From the NCBI GenBank assembly GCA_964421595.1, contig CAYQXY010000011.1, positions 54,038 through 118,037 of the forward strand: DNA of 64,000 nucleotides, in the 5' to 3' direction. This document shows, one piece after another, positions 34,597-44,702 of the stretch. A program made the translations under genes and the position numbers. Under the pieces are notes generated by a model. The model saw only the letters and a program-made list of their open reading frames with translations, was not told the origin of the DNA and ran no database searches. This stretch comes from PXAP01 sp964421595 (GTDB taxonomy: Bacteria; Bacteroidota; Bacteroidia; Bacteroidales; PUMT01). Within the stretch, counting starts at the first letter, position 1; the number at the start of each line of letters is the position of its first letter.

Positions 34597-35064
34597 TTAC
34601 CTAATGCGATTGTATGACCGCACAAGCAGTTCATCCCTGCGGATGCCCCTGGTTGCCAGGAACACAAGTATAAGTGCAATAAAAGGGAACACTATCGTTA
34701 TCTTCAGACTGGTAACCGAAGCATCAAGCTGGTTTCTCATAAAGAAGAAATAAAACAGGAACAGCCCGTAAAAACCAATAAGCAGGATAAGATTGAAAAT
34801 GCATATCCTTAACTGCAAAATTCTTCTCTTGTAAAAAAATATGGTAATAAAGCTAAGTGCGGCCGTGACAATTACCAGGAAGCGCAGTGGCAAAACAGAT
34901 TCAATTTTTTTTGCAGTATCTCCCATCCCTTCATAAATGCCCGAGAGGTCAAACTGATAAAATGTTTTTCCGGCATCAAGCATTTCTGCAAGAGGATGAA
35001 AAAACATTGAGAAAAGGATAATTGCTGCCAGAAAAAGGTAGACTGATTGTATTCGTTGTATCAT
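34597..35064 (-). CDS. DUF4293 membrane protein
   Basis: 155 residues from ATG at 35064, which begins the typical MIQRIQSVYLFLAAIILFSMFF N-terminus; a longer frame to 35223 adds a poorly hydrophilic lead. Four membrane segments are apparent (about 6-25, 60-80, 90-108, 118-140), as in the four-helix DUF4293 proteins found in Bacteroidota. It lies convergent to pyrI. Function unknown. Confidence 0.85.
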   Translation of the reverse strand: MIQRIQSVYLFLAAIILFSMFFHPLAEMLDAGKTFYQFDLSGIYEGMGDTAKKIESVLPLRFLVIVTAALSFITIFFYKRRILQLRICIFNLILLIGFYGLFLFYFFFMRNQLDASVTSLKITIVFPFIALILVFLATRGIRRDELLVRSYNRIR

Positions 35065-35564
35065 TTTGAATAGATTATATATCTGCTTGCCAGTATGTTT
35101 ATGAAAAAACTGTCCGGCTTCCTGAGCCTGTATCCGGCAAACTGAGTTACACAGGTTATAAAGACTGAGATTATCAACGTAAAGATAAATAATTAAAATG
35201 GACATGAATCCTAAAATATACACAGACGGATGAAAAAAATTGATCTGGAGGTCGATTAATCAAACAGTTTCAAAAAACACTTATATGCGTTTAACCAATT
35301 ATCTTTATCTTTGTTAAGGTTATATAAAATGAACCGCACAGTATGCAGATTCATTTGCGCAGCACAAATCTTTAGACGGCAACAGATGATCAGGCCGGGA
35401 TTTCAGTCCCATTTCGAGGTTCAGCCAGGATGTTTATGATGCTGATTTTTAAACTACAATTATCTGAATGAAGGAACGCAATAAGAACTCAGTTATTTTA
35501 GACGGAACAGCCAACAGCCGGTCTGAACTGTGGATTGCGGAAAATTTTAAATGCAGTCCGTTTT
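35065..35564. other. Intergenic region between DUF4293 and nucleoside phosphorylase genes
   Basis: About 500 nt without a supported gene. It contains TATCTTTG at 35306-35313, an exact TAnnTTTG -7 element on the plus strand without an obvious TTTG at the expected distance. A 36-codon frame at 35329-35439 (MNRTVCRF start) has no recognisable content. Confidence 0.5.
35306..35313 (+). promoter_or_regulatory. -7 promoter element, probably for the nucleoside phosphorylase operon
   Basis: TATCTTTG, an exact TAnnTTTG match. If used, the phosphorylase transcript would carry an untranslated leader of about 245 nt. Confidence 0.3.
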
Positions 35565-36440
35565 ATGAGTAATCTCTCCCAGACAGAACTGATCCTGAAC
35601 CCTGATGGCAGTATTTACCATCTGAACCTGTTACCAGGTGACATTGCAGATAATATAATCCTTGCAGGAGATCCTGACCGTGTTGGTATGATCTCTTCGT
35701 TTTTCGACTCGGTTGAAATAAAAAAGCAAAAAAGAGAATTCGTAACCCATACCGGACATTACAGGGGATCGAGGATAACCGTAGTCTCCTCGGGCATAGG
35801 GACAGATAATATAGACATAGTCATCAATGAACTCGATGCCCTTGCCAATATAGATCTGGGCAGCAGGAAGGTCAGGGAGAAACACAGGACCCTCAACTTT
35901 ATACGTGTAGGCACCTCAGGAGCACTTCAGCCGGACATACCCGTCGACAGCCTGGTTATATCCGCGAAAGCGATAGGATTTGACGGATTACTTAATTTTT
36001 ATGAAGGAAGAGACGGGATATCTGATGCCGGATTTGAAAAGGCCTTTTTACAGTCCACCGGCTGGAATATCCAGCTTGCATCTCCATATGTTGTAGATGC
36101 ATCAGAAAAGCTGTTCAGAAAACTCAGCAAAGATGAATTAATTGCCGGGGTAACAATATCGACACCTGGCTTCTATGGTCCCCAGGGAAGGGAATTAAGG
36201 CTAAAAACAGCCGACCGGGACTTAAATGACAAGATAGGACGGTTCAGGTATGGAGATTACAGGATCACCAATTATGAAATGGAATGTTCTGCAATCTACG
36301 GCCTGTCAAAATTACTTGGTCATGAAGCTGTTACTGTTTGCGCAATAATTGCAAACCGGAGCACGCTGACTTACAGCACGCGGCATCAGGAAACTATGTC
36401 GGGGCTTATTAAAACTGTATTGGACAGGTTAGTTAATTAA
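35565..36440 (+). CDS. Nucleoside phosphorylase (uridine phosphorylase-like)
   Basis: 291 residues from ATG at 35565; a TTG ten codons earlier is less likely. ILAGDPDRVGMISSFFD, VSSGIGTDNIDIVINEL, FIRVGTSGALQPDIPVDSLVIS and NYEMECSAIYGLSKLLGH are the phosphate-, ribose- and base-site segments of the PNP/UDP family. It would cleave a nucleoside with phosphate to a base and pentose 1-phosphate. Directly followed (4 nt) by the SirB1-like gene. Confidence 0.92.
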   Translation: MSNLSQTELILNPDGSIYHLNLLPGDIADNIILAGDPDRVGMISSFFDSVEIKKQKREFVTHTGHYRGSRITVVSSGIGTDNIDIVINELDALANIDLGSRKVREKHRTLNFIRVGTSGALQPDIPVDSLVISAKAIGFDGLLNFYEGRDGISDAGFEKAFLQSTGWNIQLASPYVVDASEKLFRKLSKDELIAGVTISTPGFYGPQGRELRLKTADRDLNDKIGRFRYGDYRITNYEMECSAIYGLSKLLGHEAVTVCAIIANRSTLTYSTRHQETMSGLIKTVLDRLVN

Positions 36441-36444
36441 GATC

Positions 36445-37314
36445 ATGGATAAAAAAGACATAAAGGCACTGATCCATCTGCTTGACGATCCCGACAGGGA
36501 GGTCAGTACTGTTGTTACCGGCAACCTTCGGGAGATGGGCACCGATGTAATTCCAGAACTTGAAAGTGCCTGGGAGAAATCAATAGATCAGCGCCAGCAG
36601 GAACTGATCGAGAATATCATTCAGGATATACAATTCAGAAATGTCAAGAAAAACCTTATAAGCTGGAAAGAATCGGGAGCAGAAGATTTAATGGAGGGTG
36701 TATGCTGGATTGCAAGGTATCAGTATCCTCATCTGGAAACAGAAAAAGTCAGAAGGGAAATTGACAGGATCTCAGGAGATGTATGGCTTGAGCTGAATCA
36801 TAAACTTACTGCCCTGGAGAAGGTAAGGATAATGAATCAGATTATTTATGATATCCATAAATTTTCGAGGGAGGTCCAGAACGTATATGCACCGAGAAAT
36901 TCATATATAAACCTTGTTCTGGAAAGCAAGAAAGGGAATCCTGTATCACTGGCAATAATATACCTGCTTGTGGCAAAGAGCCTTGGAATACCAATCTATG
37001 GCGTTAGTCTGCCGAAAATATTCATACTGGCATATATGGATGAAAAGATCACATCCAGGAAGAGAACTTCCACACATGAAGTCCTCTTTTACATCAATCC
37101 TTTCAGCAGGGGTGCAGTATTGGGAAGAAAAGAGATTGACCACTACCTGGCAAGCCAGAAATTTGAGGCGGAGAACTCCTTCTATGAACCTTGTTCAAAC
37201 GAAGAAATAATCAGGAGATTGGTATTAAATTTGATAGTTTCATACGAAAAACTGGGATTCCCTGAGAAAATAAGAGATCTTCAGGAATTGCTAAAAATCC
37301 TTAAACAGGAATAA
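36445..37314 (+). CDS. SirB1-like transglutaminase-fold protein
   Basis: 289 residues. The N-terminal 60 residues include HEAT-like helices (IKALIHLLDDPDREVSTVVTGNLREMG). The core matches the SirB1/Transglut_core2 family: NSYINLVLESKKGNPVSLAIIYLLVAKSLGIPIYGVSLPKIFIL. In this group the catalytic Cys of true transglutaminases is typically replaced, and it is absent here too (Ser/Val in that position), so enzyme activity is doubtful. Role unknown; co-transcription with the phosphorylase likely. Confidence 0.85.
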   Translation: MDKKDIKALIHLLDDPDREVSTVVTGNLREMGTDVIPELESAWEKSIDQRQQELIENIIQDIQFRNVKKNLISWKESGAEDLMEGVCWIARYQYPHLETEKVRREIDRISGDVWLELNHKLTALEKVRIMNQIIYDIHKFSREVQNVYAPRNSYINLVLESKKGNPVSLAIIYLLVAKSLGIPIYGVSLPKIFILAYMDEKITSRKRTSTHEVLFYINPFSRGAVLGRKEIDHYLASQKFEAENSFYEPCSNEEIIRRLVLNLIVSYEKLGFPEKIRDLQELLKILKQE

Positions 37315-37372
37315 AGCTGAACCCGGGCCCGTTTTAAAAAGAATATTCTTACCGTATTATAAAGTTTTAATT

Positions 37373-37774
37373 ATGTTCAGAATACTTGTATTGATTATTT
37401 ATATACTTATTATAACCGGCCTTAGCCTCCTTCCTGCAAGTTCACTGCCAATGCAAACCGTCGAACTATTTCCGCATGCCGACAAGGCTGCACACTTTCT
37501 GATGTATTCAGGACTGAGTTTTCTATTATTTTTCACCTGGCCAATAAGCTTTTCAGGAAAAATCAGGCAGTTCCTGCCCCTGCTTATCATTTTTACCTGG
37601 GGCACCCTAATGGAAATCTTCCAGGCAATCGGTCCGCACGGACGTCACTTCAGCTACCTTGACATCGTCGCAAATACCCTTGGATTTTTTCCGGGCTGGA
37701 TAATGTGGAACTGGATCACAAAAAGGCTTTTCCCCGGCCTTGCATATGGACAGAACAGGGGGGAGAGGGATTAG
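37373..37774 (+). CDS. VanZ-like membrane protein
   Basis: 133 residues, four hydrophobic segments. PHADKAAHFLMYSGLSFLLFF and WGTLMEIFQAIGPHGRHFSYLDIVANTLGFFPG are typical VanZ-family signatures, with conserved His and Glu at membrane faces. Members occur beside envelope polysaccharide genes; function in this organism unknown. It ends 60 nt before the convergent 2-epimerase gene. Confidence 0.88.
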   Translation: MFRILVLIIYILIITGLSLLPASSLPMQTVELFPHADKAAHFLMYSGLSFLLFFTWPISFSGKIRQFLPLLIIFTWGTLMEIFQAIGPHGRHFSYLDIVANTLGFFPGWIMWNWITKRLFPGLAYGQNRGERD

Positions 37775-37834
37775 ACCCGTTAGCTGGATTAGTTTTACAT
37801 CAAGACCATCGGATTGTTCCGCTGGAAAATGCTC

Positions 37835-38923
37835 TTATTTCAATGATAACAGGATATCAACAATTCTCTCTGCAGTTTTTCCATCCCAGAACTCAGGAAT
37901 TTTGCCCTTCTTCCATTTCCCCCCGAATAAAATATCCATGGCAGGCCTGATCGATTTCGGATCTGTGCCTAACAGCTCATTGGTACCTATAGTTATTGTT
38001 TCAGGCCTTTCAGTGGAATCTCTCAAAGTCATGCAGGGTATTCCCATAACAGTTGCTTCTTCCGTTATTCCTCCTGAATCGGTGATCACTGCAAGGGATT
38101 TCTCAACAAGGTAATTGAATTCCAGATATCCCAGAGGTTCGATCATTATCAGACGTTCATTATTTACGCCTGAAACATTAATACTCTTAAGCGTTCTGGG
38201 ATGTACCGGAAAAACGATCTTCATTTCCCTTGAGTGAGAAAGGATCTGAATAATCAGCTCCGTTAATTTGTGTTCTTCATCGACATTTGCCGGACGGTGA
38301 AGAGTAAGGACCAGGAACTCCTTTTCTCTGAGAGAATTTTCATCCCAGACCGGGGGTTTTACGAAGCGGGGGCGATGCTTTATCAAAGTATCTATCATTG
38401 TATTCCCTACAAAAAATATCCGTGAATTTTCAACTCCCGATTTCCTCAGGTTTGCATTTGCAACCTCACTGGTAGTAAAAAAGTAGTCACTTATGCTATC
38501 AGTAACCATCCTGTTAATTTCCTCAGGCATGGTCCAGTCGCCCGATCTGATACCCCCCTCAACATGAGCCACTTTAACATGCATCTTTTTTGCTACAATC
38601 GAGCATGCCATAGTCGATGTAACATCTCCCACTACTATACACAGATCAGGCTTTTCATTCATAAGAAACTTTTCATAACCAAGCATTATTGCAGAAGTCT
38701 GTTCAGACTGTGTACCTCCCCCTGCCCCCAGATTTATTTGAGGTTCAGGAATATCAAGCTGAGTGAAGAAATTCTGGCTCATCTTCGCGTCATAATGCTG
38801 CCCTGTATGCACCAGGCGGTATTCAATATTATTACCATCTGACCGGGCTTTATTTATTGCATTGATGATTGGAGATATCTTCATAAAATTGGGGCGGGCA
38901 CCCGCGATAAGATCGATTTTCAT
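37835..38923 (-). CDS. wecB: UDP-N-acetylglucosamine 2-epimerase (non-hydrolysing)
   Basis: 362 residues. GARPNFMKISPIINA N-terminus, TSTMACSIVAKKMHVKVAHVEGGIRSGDWTMPEEINR with the acidic/His catalytic set, and ITDSGGITEEATVMGIPCMTLRDSTERPETI for UDP binding. It interconverts UDP-GlcNAc and UDP-ManNAc, a precursor of surface polysaccharides. First enzyme of the minus-strand locus as read leftward. Confidence 0.95.
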   Translation of the reverse strand: MKIDLIAGARPNFMKISPIINAINKARSDGNNIEYRLVHTGQHYDAKMSQNFFTQLDIPEPQINLGAGGGTQSEQTSAIMLGYEKFLMNEKPDLCIVVGDVTSTMACSIVAKKMHVKVAHVEGGIRSGDWTMPEEINRMVTDSISDYFFTTSEVANANLRKSGVENSRIFFVGNTMIDTLIKHRPRFVKPPVWDENSLREKEFLVLTLHRPANVDEEHKLTELIIQILSHSREMKIVFPVHPRTLKSINVSGVNNERLIMIEPLGYLEFNYLVEKSLAVITDSGGITEEATVMGIPCMTLRDSTERPETITIGTNELLGTDPKSIRPAMDILFGGKWKKGKIPEFWDGKTAERIVDILLSLK

Positions 38924-38967
38924 TTTTAAGTAAAGGATTGAGTTATGAAATGAATGTTATGACTTAA

Positions 38968-39783
38968 TTAATCAATTCTTGCTGTATCAGGGTTTTTTAA
39001 TCCCTTTGCCGTTTTAAGCATTGCTTTTACCGACCCAATCCTGATTTGCGCCTCAACCAGAACCGGCACCCGGTTATCATCATCGGTAACCCATACAAAC
39101 ATTTCATTGCCTTCCGTAAAAATAAATCCTGCCACCAGTTCGACGGAAAATTTAATACAATCAAAGGTTTCGCCCTCTCGCGTATTGATGGTTTCCTTGC
39201 CGAGGTATCGTGGACTAAGTTCATGGAGTTCGTTTCCCATAAGGATGCTGAAAGGGATCGCCTCGTTTAGCCTGTATTTTGAAAAGTCCAGGTTCCTTGC
39301 AAAATAAACTGCGGTAATTACATCAAAGGTACACGGAAGAATCTTCAAAGTATCAGTCTGACGAGGCCGGTCAGAATTCTCCGTTGTCGCGATTACCGAA
39401 TTGTTTTCAGGGAAGTAGTTATAAATATCCCTTGCTTCATATCCGCCTTCATACGTATCCATTTCATACCAGAGCGGACGGAAAGTTTCTTTATCTACAT
39501 AAGATTGAAACCTGTCCCGCACCTTGAAAAGCCAGTCGAACTTGCGTAGTGTCTGACCGTAGCTGTCAAGATGGTAAACAGGCCGGTTCCTGTAAACCCT
39601 TTCATGAACATTGAAGGTTACCAATGCCGCATTTACCCAAAGAGGTCCCCAGTTATAATAAACCGTATACTCAATCTCCTCTCCAGGCTTGAAAGCAAGA
39701 TCTTCAGCAGCACACCTCTCCCCAAAAGCCGGAAATGCATTCAGATGAATGATAAGTAAGAGTATAAGGGCAACAAATTTCAT
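38968..39783 (-). CDS. DUF3108 secreted protein
   Basis: 271 residues from ATG at 39783, which starts a signal peptide (MKFVALILLLIIHLNAFPAFG). The mature part, FKPGEEIEYTVYYNWGPLWVNAALVTFNV then the DYGQTLRKFDWLFKVRDRFQSYVDKETF segment, matches DUF3108, a beta-rich periplasmic fold related to LolA-like lipid binding. Function not established; sits within the envelope polysaccharide locus. Confidence 0.85.
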   Translation of the reverse strand: MKFVALILLLIIHLNAFPAFGERCAAEDLAFKPGEEIEYTVYYNWGPLWVNAALVTFNVHERVYRNRPVYHLDSYGQTLRKFDWLFKVRDRFQSYVDKETFRPLWYEMDTYEGGYEARDIYNYFPENNSVIATTENSDRPRQTDTLKILPCTFDVITAVYFARNLDFSKYRLNEAIPFSILMGNELHELSPRYLGKETINTREGETFDCIKFSVELVAGFIFTEGNEMFVWVTDDDNRVPVLVEAQIRIGSVKAMLKTAKGLKNPDTARID

Positions 39784-39883
39784 ATAAAACATAATCAAAA
39801 ACAATCCGGATCAGGTTCCGGGATTACCCGCCCCACATCCGGAGTAGCAATAAAACAAAATAAAAATAAAAGCAGATACTAAA

Positions 39884-40969
39884 TTAAGATTTTTTAGCCA
39901 AAATCATCTCATCAATATACGACTGTATACTGGTAATCATATTAGATACCGGAAAATTTGCAGTTATATGATTTTTTGCCTCCTCGCCAAGCCGGCTGCA
40001 AAGTTCGGGATCACTCATCAGTCTTTTCACTGCATTGGCAATTGCTACAGGATCACATGCAGGTATAAGAATTCCTTTTCTGTCATCAGGTATCAGCTCC
40101 ATTGCACCGTTTACATTTGTCAGGATAACCGGCTTTCCATAAGCCATCGCTTCCATTGCAGCATTGGACATACCCTCATATAGTGAGGGAAGAACAAATA
40201 TATCACATCCTTTAAGGTAGGGAACCACATTATCAACAAAGCCTTCAAAGTGGATCTTGTCAGATACACCCCGTTTTTTTGCATGCGCGATTAGTTTGTT
40301 ATATAATTTCCCTTCACCCAGAACAACAAACATAAAATTGTCATGATCACGGCTAAGCAGTGCAATGGCATCAATAAGATACAGATACCCCTTCTGCATC
40401 GCCAGTCTCCCAACCGATAAAATAATTTTCTTGCCTGGAAACTTAGCGGAATAATTAAATGAATCGACATTATTACCTGCAAAAGTACCATTGTAAATAA
40501 CACGGGTAAAATCCTTCTTTACCCATCCGTTCAGCTCATAAAGATCTTTGATGCTCCTGGTATTGGTAATTACCCCATGAGCCAGTTTGTTAAGAAGAAA
40601 AGAGTGCTTTTTCACACTCGATCGCAAAGGAAGTCCGTGCCTCACGAGAACTACCTGATTTCCACCCAGTCTTGCAGCAACTCCGGCAATAGCAAGATCT
40701 CGGCCTTTGGTGATTATAACATCAATTTTGTGGGTCTTCAAAAATGAGGCAATCCTGAACACATGGTATATACTAATATCGCTCAGGATATTAAAAGCTA
40801 CAGTTTCCAGGCCATTCCGTTCAGCTGCTTTAAGAAGCCTTGATCCGGGCCGCCCCCCGATAAATACAGTATGCCCGTTATCCCTCAATCCGCCAGCAGC
40901 GGTGATCAGCCATTTCTCTCCACCACCGAATTTCAGCTTACCAATTGAATGAACAAACAAAATACGCAT
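39884..40969 (-). CDS. GT4-family glycosyltransferase
   Basis: 361 residues with the GT-B two-domain pattern. KFGGGEKWLITAAGGL is the N-terminal acceptor-side loop, ILSVGRLAMQKGYLYLIDAIALL the second-domain entry, and LPSLYEGMSNAAMEAMAYGKPVILTNVNGAMELI the nucleotide-binding E-x7-E motif. Transfers a sugar in surface glycan assembly; donor unknown. Confidence 0.93.
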   Translation of the reverse strand: MRILFVHSIGKLKFGGGEKWLITAAGGLRDNGHTVFIGGRPGSRLLKAAERNGLETVAFNILSDISIYHVFRIASFLKTHKIDVIITKGRDLAIAGVAARLGGNQVVLVRHGLPLRSSVKKHSFLLNKLAHGVITNTRSIKDLYELNGWVKKDFTRVIYNGTFAGNNVDSFNYSAKFPGKKIILSVGRLAMQKGYLYLIDAIALLSRDHDNFMFVVLGEGKLYNKLIAHAKKRGVSDKIHFEGFVDNVVPYLKGCDIFVLPSLYEGMSNAAMEAMAYGKPVILTNVNGAMELIPDDRKGILIPACDPVAIANAVKRLMSDPELCSRLGEEAKNHITANFPVSNMITSIQSYIDEMILAKKS

Positions 40970-41053
40970 ACTTAACCCCTCAAAATTATCTGGTTATTTA
41001 ATTTCTGGCAACTAAACTACTGAGAAAAATCAGGTAAGAACAGGATCTGTAAA

Positions 41054-42907
41054 TCAGAATTTTACCTTGCTGGATTCAAATTCATAGGTTGGAATGATTA
41101 CTTTCAATTGTTCTCTTATAGCAATTCCATCCTTCCTGTAAGCACATTCAAACAAAGCTGTAAGCAGGTCTTCGAAACCTTCACCCGGCAGACCCGAAGT
41201 CTTTGCTGAGAAAATTTTCACATGGTGTGTAGCTGAAGTACTCTCTTCATCTGTAAGCAGCTCCTCATACATTTTCTCACCAGGCTTCATGCCTGTATAT
41301 ACTATATCAATATCATCGCCGGGAGTTAAACCGGAGAGTTTTATAAGATCGGTAGCAAGATCCACTATTTTAACGGGTTCACCCATATCCAGAACATAAA
41401 CTGAACCGTTACCACCCATTCCCCCGGCCTGTATTACAAGCTGGGAAGCTTCGGGAATTGTCATGAAGTACCGTGTCATGTCCGGATGAGTTATAGTAAT
41501 GGGTCCGCCATTCAAAATCTGCTGCTTGAACAAAGGTACAACACTACCCCTGCTCCCGAGTACATTTCCAAACCTGACAGAAACAAACTGTTGCCCTTCC
41601 CTGGCCTGGCAAGAACCCCATTCAACAAGAAATTCAGCAACCCTTTTTGATGCTCCCATAACAGAAGTGGGGTTTACCGACTTGTCAGATGATATATTCA
41701 CGAACCGTTCTACACCATACTTAAGAGCCATGTCGACCATATTTCTTGTACCCCCGACATTATTGAGAATAGCCTGCTCAGGATTATTTTCCATCAGAGA
41801 AACATGCTTGTGAGCTGCTGCATGGAAAATAACATGGGGTTTGTATGTTAAAAAGTTTCTTTCGAGCGAGTCTTTGTCTTTAATATCAGTAATCAGGCTA
41901 ACAAATTCGACATCGGGAAATAGCTGCCGGCATTCTGTCTCAATTTTAAAAATACTGTTCTCACCCCTTCCCAGAAGCAGTATCCTGGAGGGTTCACATC
42001 TGATTATCTGCCTGACTATTTCACTTCCGATAGATCCGCCAGCACCAGTTACCATAACCGTCTTTTTGTACAGATAGTCAGAAATTGATTTGAAATCAAG
42101 TTCTACATGTTCACGTCGTAAAAGGTCCTGAACATCAACTTCCCGGAGCTGGGAAATATTGAATTTGCCACTCATTAATTCATACAGGCCCGGCATGATC
42201 TGAAACTGAACCTCAGTTGTTTTTGCCAGATCTACAACATCACGTACGACTTTTCCGGGAGCAGTAGGCATTGCTATAAGGATCATGTCGATTTTCTTCT
42301 CAGCAACTATATCGGGCAGGTCATTCAACCGGCCCAGCACAGGAACCCCCATATAGATTTCATTCTGTTTTCTGGAATCATCGTCCAGAAATCCAACGGG
42401 TCTCATTTTTACTCCGGGATGGCGGAACATTTCACGAACAAGCAAGCTGCCAGCCGCACCGGCCCCAACGATCAATACTTTCTTAACGGTTTTCGCTGAT
42501 TTTTTAACAAGTGGTTTTTCATTGTATTCAAAATACAACCGTGTCAACAACCTGATACCTCCAAGAAAAATTATTGCAAGTGCAGATGAAATGAAAGGTA
42601 TGGAAAGTGGAATAAAAAGGATTTCGCCCTGGAATAATGCAGCAATAATGAAAATAAAACTAAAAACTAAAATTCCCTGTCCAAGCCGGATAAGATCACG
42701 GATGCTGATATTATGCCATGATTGTCTGTAAAACCCTGATGTATAAATAATAACAGAAATAACAGGAATTGCCGAGAGGATAATAATTCCTATATCTGAT
42801 GCCCAGGGTGACAGGTCTCCTTCCAGCCTGAGTGTATATGCAAGCGGCAAGGTGATAGTCCATAAAACAAGGTCTATGAGGAATTTAAATACTCTTCTTT
42901 CTTTCAT
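41054..42907 (-). CDS. UDP-sugar 4,6-dehydratase of the FlaA1/CapD/WbpM type
   Basis: 617 residues. Four membrane segments occupy about residues 1-125, then a CoA-binding-like Rossmann domain (KKVLIVGAGAAGSLLVREMF) and the catalytic SDR domain with VMVTGAGGSIGSEIVRQII. The active site shows NISSDKSVNPTSVMGASKR, where the Met replaces the usual catalytic Tyr as in the long membrane-bound dehydratases. PDMTRYFMTIPEASQLV is a further family segment. It probably forms a UDP-4-keto-6-deoxy-sugar, the substrate for the aminotransferase at 48.3 kb. Confidence 0.94.
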   Translation of the reverse strand: MKERRVFKFLIDLVLWTITLPLAYTLRLEGDLSPWASDIGIIILSAIPVISVIIYTSGFYRQSWHNISIRDLIRLGQGILVFSFIFIIAALFQGEILFIPLSIPFISSALAIIFLGGIRLLTRLYFEYNEKPLVKKSAKTVKKVLIVGAGAAGSLLVREMFRHPGVKMRPVGFLDDDSRKQNEIYMGVPVLGRLNDLPDIVAEKKIDMILIAMPTAPGKVVRDVVDLAKTTEVQFQIMPGLYELMSGKFNISQLREVDVQDLLRREHVELDFKSISDYLYKKTVMVTGAGGSIGSEIVRQIIRCEPSRILLLGRGENSIFKIETECRQLFPDVEFVSLITDIKDKDSLERNFLTYKPHVIFHAAAHKHVSLMENNPEQAILNNVGGTRNMVDMALKYGVERFVNISSDKSVNPTSVMGASKRVAEFLVEWGSCQAREGQQFVSVRFGNVLGSRGSVVPLFKQQILNGGPITITHPDMTRYFMTIPEASQLVIQAGGMGGNGSVYVLDMGEPVKIVDLATDLIKLSGLTPGDDIDIVYTGMKPGEKMYEELLTDEESTSATHHVKIFSAKTSGLPGEGFEDLLTALFECAYRKDGIAIREQLKVIIPTYEFESSKVKF

Positions 42908-43215
42908 AAAGAATTATTAATCAATAATACAGATATTTCAATAGACGGCTCTTGTATCAACCTTGCCCGGGAATATCCAGACCAGAAATAAAGCAATTAT
43001 CATACCGCGTTAACAAATATAGTATTTTACTTCACGTTTACGCCTTATTCATCAATTAGTTTCAGCAAGAATAACTTATTTTGTTATTTAAACCAAATGC
43101 AATTTAAACTTTAAAACTTTAGTCATCTTTTCAGGTACTTATTAATAGAGTGTTCTGAAACTTTTTCTAAATACTGAATTAGCAGACAAAACTAACATAT
43201 TGTTTTTAATAAAAA
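42908..43215. other. AT-rich gap between the dehydratase and Wzi-like genes
   Basis: 308 nt without a supported gene or clear hairpin. It probably holds the promoter for the dehydratase and the untranslated end of the Wzi-like transcript. Confidence 0.4.
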
Positions 43216-44655
43216 CTATTTCTTAAAAAATATTCCGTTTTTTTTAATACTGAACAATACCCCTGCATTATCACCATACATTTCTCCTTTGTCAGCCGCA
43301 ATTGTAATACTTGCTTCAAGATTAAAATAGTTTATAGGCCCAGCAATCTCCAGCATCCAGCTGAGCTGATCTCTCCTCTCCTGAAATGGAATGCTGTAAG
43401 TACCGAAATTTCTTGAGAAAGTAATTAGATTCCTGTAAGTCACTGTGGGAGTAATGTACCCTTCAAAACCAAAATGATGGGCAATCACCCTGTTGTTCCT
43501 TATCCTGAATGAAGCCGGGTCATTAAGAAGAGGTGAAGTAATAAAAGGGGTTCCTATTGTGTATTTATGATACGTCCACCCCGAACTGTAATGACCATGG
43601 TTAAAATAATTATCATTACCACCCAGAGTATCACCTTCGATATCATGGTAAGGACCGCTTTGATTTGTAGTATGCAGAAACTCATATACAAAAGCCTGAA
43701 TAATTCTGTTATTCTCCGGAAAACGTAACCATGCTCCCCATATTCCATCAGGAAAATTCTGTTTTCTCATACCCGAGCCATCTTCAAATATATCCTGCTG
43801 GTAAATTCCTGCATTAAAATTTGCGATATCAAAATCGATGCCATAATGCTGTGAACCCAGACTGTTGCCGAATCTGTTTATTGCCCAACCATCCGGAGTA
43901 CCAGGATCATTTTTATCGCCCGACCTGTTAAAAAAAACTTTAACAAAGCTTTTAAAATCTGAAGGATATGGCTCTTCCTGCCTGGGTGAGCTGCCAGCCC
44001 ACTGAGCATAATGATTAAACCCGTAATACAGCCTCACAGGAAGAGAGCCACCAAGTCTTGCGTAAGCATTCTTCTGGTGAAGTAATACATTGCTCGCATA
44101 TCTTCCCTCTTCAAACCAGCCATGAGCAATCAATCCCTTCATTTCGAGATACCCATATGTAAAAGGAACCGGGACATATCCGGGAGTTCCGACCTCTATC
44201 TTTGGCATTGGCCTGGCATTGCCTGACCACATAACAGCACCGGTGGATAAGTAAGGTTCTTTGCTTTCTCCGGTTTCTTCCTGCATACCTATACGCAACC
44301 TGACAAAGTCATACAGTGTAATTCCTGCATAAGCCTGATGAAACCAATAATCATTTTCTTCACCTAACCGCCCATAAAGATTGAGACCATAATCATAATC
44401 AATTATACGGTTTGTATCTTTATAAGTGAATAGTCCTAATTCCATTGAGCCAGCATATTTTTCAGGTAAAAACCTCCCCTGTCGATTGGATATGATCCAG
44501 AACGGAGCCTGATTTCCTATACCACCAACGGCATTCAAACCAATGTTCCATTCCGGCACCTTTACCTGTCCGTATATGATGCAAGACGATGAAAACAATA
44601 CGATAGTTGCAGCCAGAAAAAAAATAAGTTTAACTTCAGATAAGATAAACCTCAT
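43216..44655 (-). CDS. Wzi-like capsule assembly outer-membrane protein
   Basis: 479 residues with a signal peptide (residues 1-29, ending IIYGQ). The mature protein is beta-strand-rich with frequent aromatic residues, starting GLNAVGGIGNQAPFWIISNRQGRFLPEK, and matches the capsule assembly Wzi family, an outer-membrane barrel that attaches capsule to the cell surface. Repeated GxxNHYxx(Y/W) segments (YYGFNHYAQW) and the HYGIDFDIANFNAG loop are visible. It supports capsule rather than free exopolysaccharide. Confidence 0.88.
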   Translation of the reverse strand: MRFILSEVKLIFFLAATIVLFSSSCIIYGQVKVPEWNIGLNAVGGIGNQAPFWIISNRQGRFLPEKYAGSMELGLFTYKDTNRIIDYDYGLNLYGRLGEENDYWFHQAYAGITLYDFVRLRIGMQEETGESKEPYLSTGAVMWSGNARPMPKIEVGTPGYVPVPFTYGYLEMKGLIAHGWFEEGRYASNVLLHQKNAYARLGGSLPVRLYYGFNHYAQWAGSSPRQEEPYPSDFKSFVKVFFNRSGDKNDPGTPDGWAINRFGNSLGSQHYGIDFDIANFNAGIYQQDIFEDGSGMRKQNFPDGIWGAWLRFPENNRIIQAFVYEFLHTTNQSGPYHDIEGDTLGGNDNYFNHGHYSSGWTYHKYTIGTPFITSPLLNDPASFRIRNNRVIAHHFGFEGYITPTVTYRNLITFSRNFGTYSIPFQERRDQLSWMLEIAGPINYFNLEASITIAADKGEMYGDNAGVLFSIKKNGIFFKK

Positions 44656-44702
44656 AAAACATTGTTAATATGCGATTTATATCTATTAATAAATATTATC
44701 CA

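Noticed and set aside
34505..34753. Plus-strand frame of 82 codons after pyrI
   Set aside because: It lies opposite the DUF4293 gene for most of its length and shows no family pattern.
35329..35439. 36-codon frame (MNRTVCRF start) in the leader of the nucleoside phosphorylase
   Set aside because: No recognisable content; close position to a -7 element could be chance.
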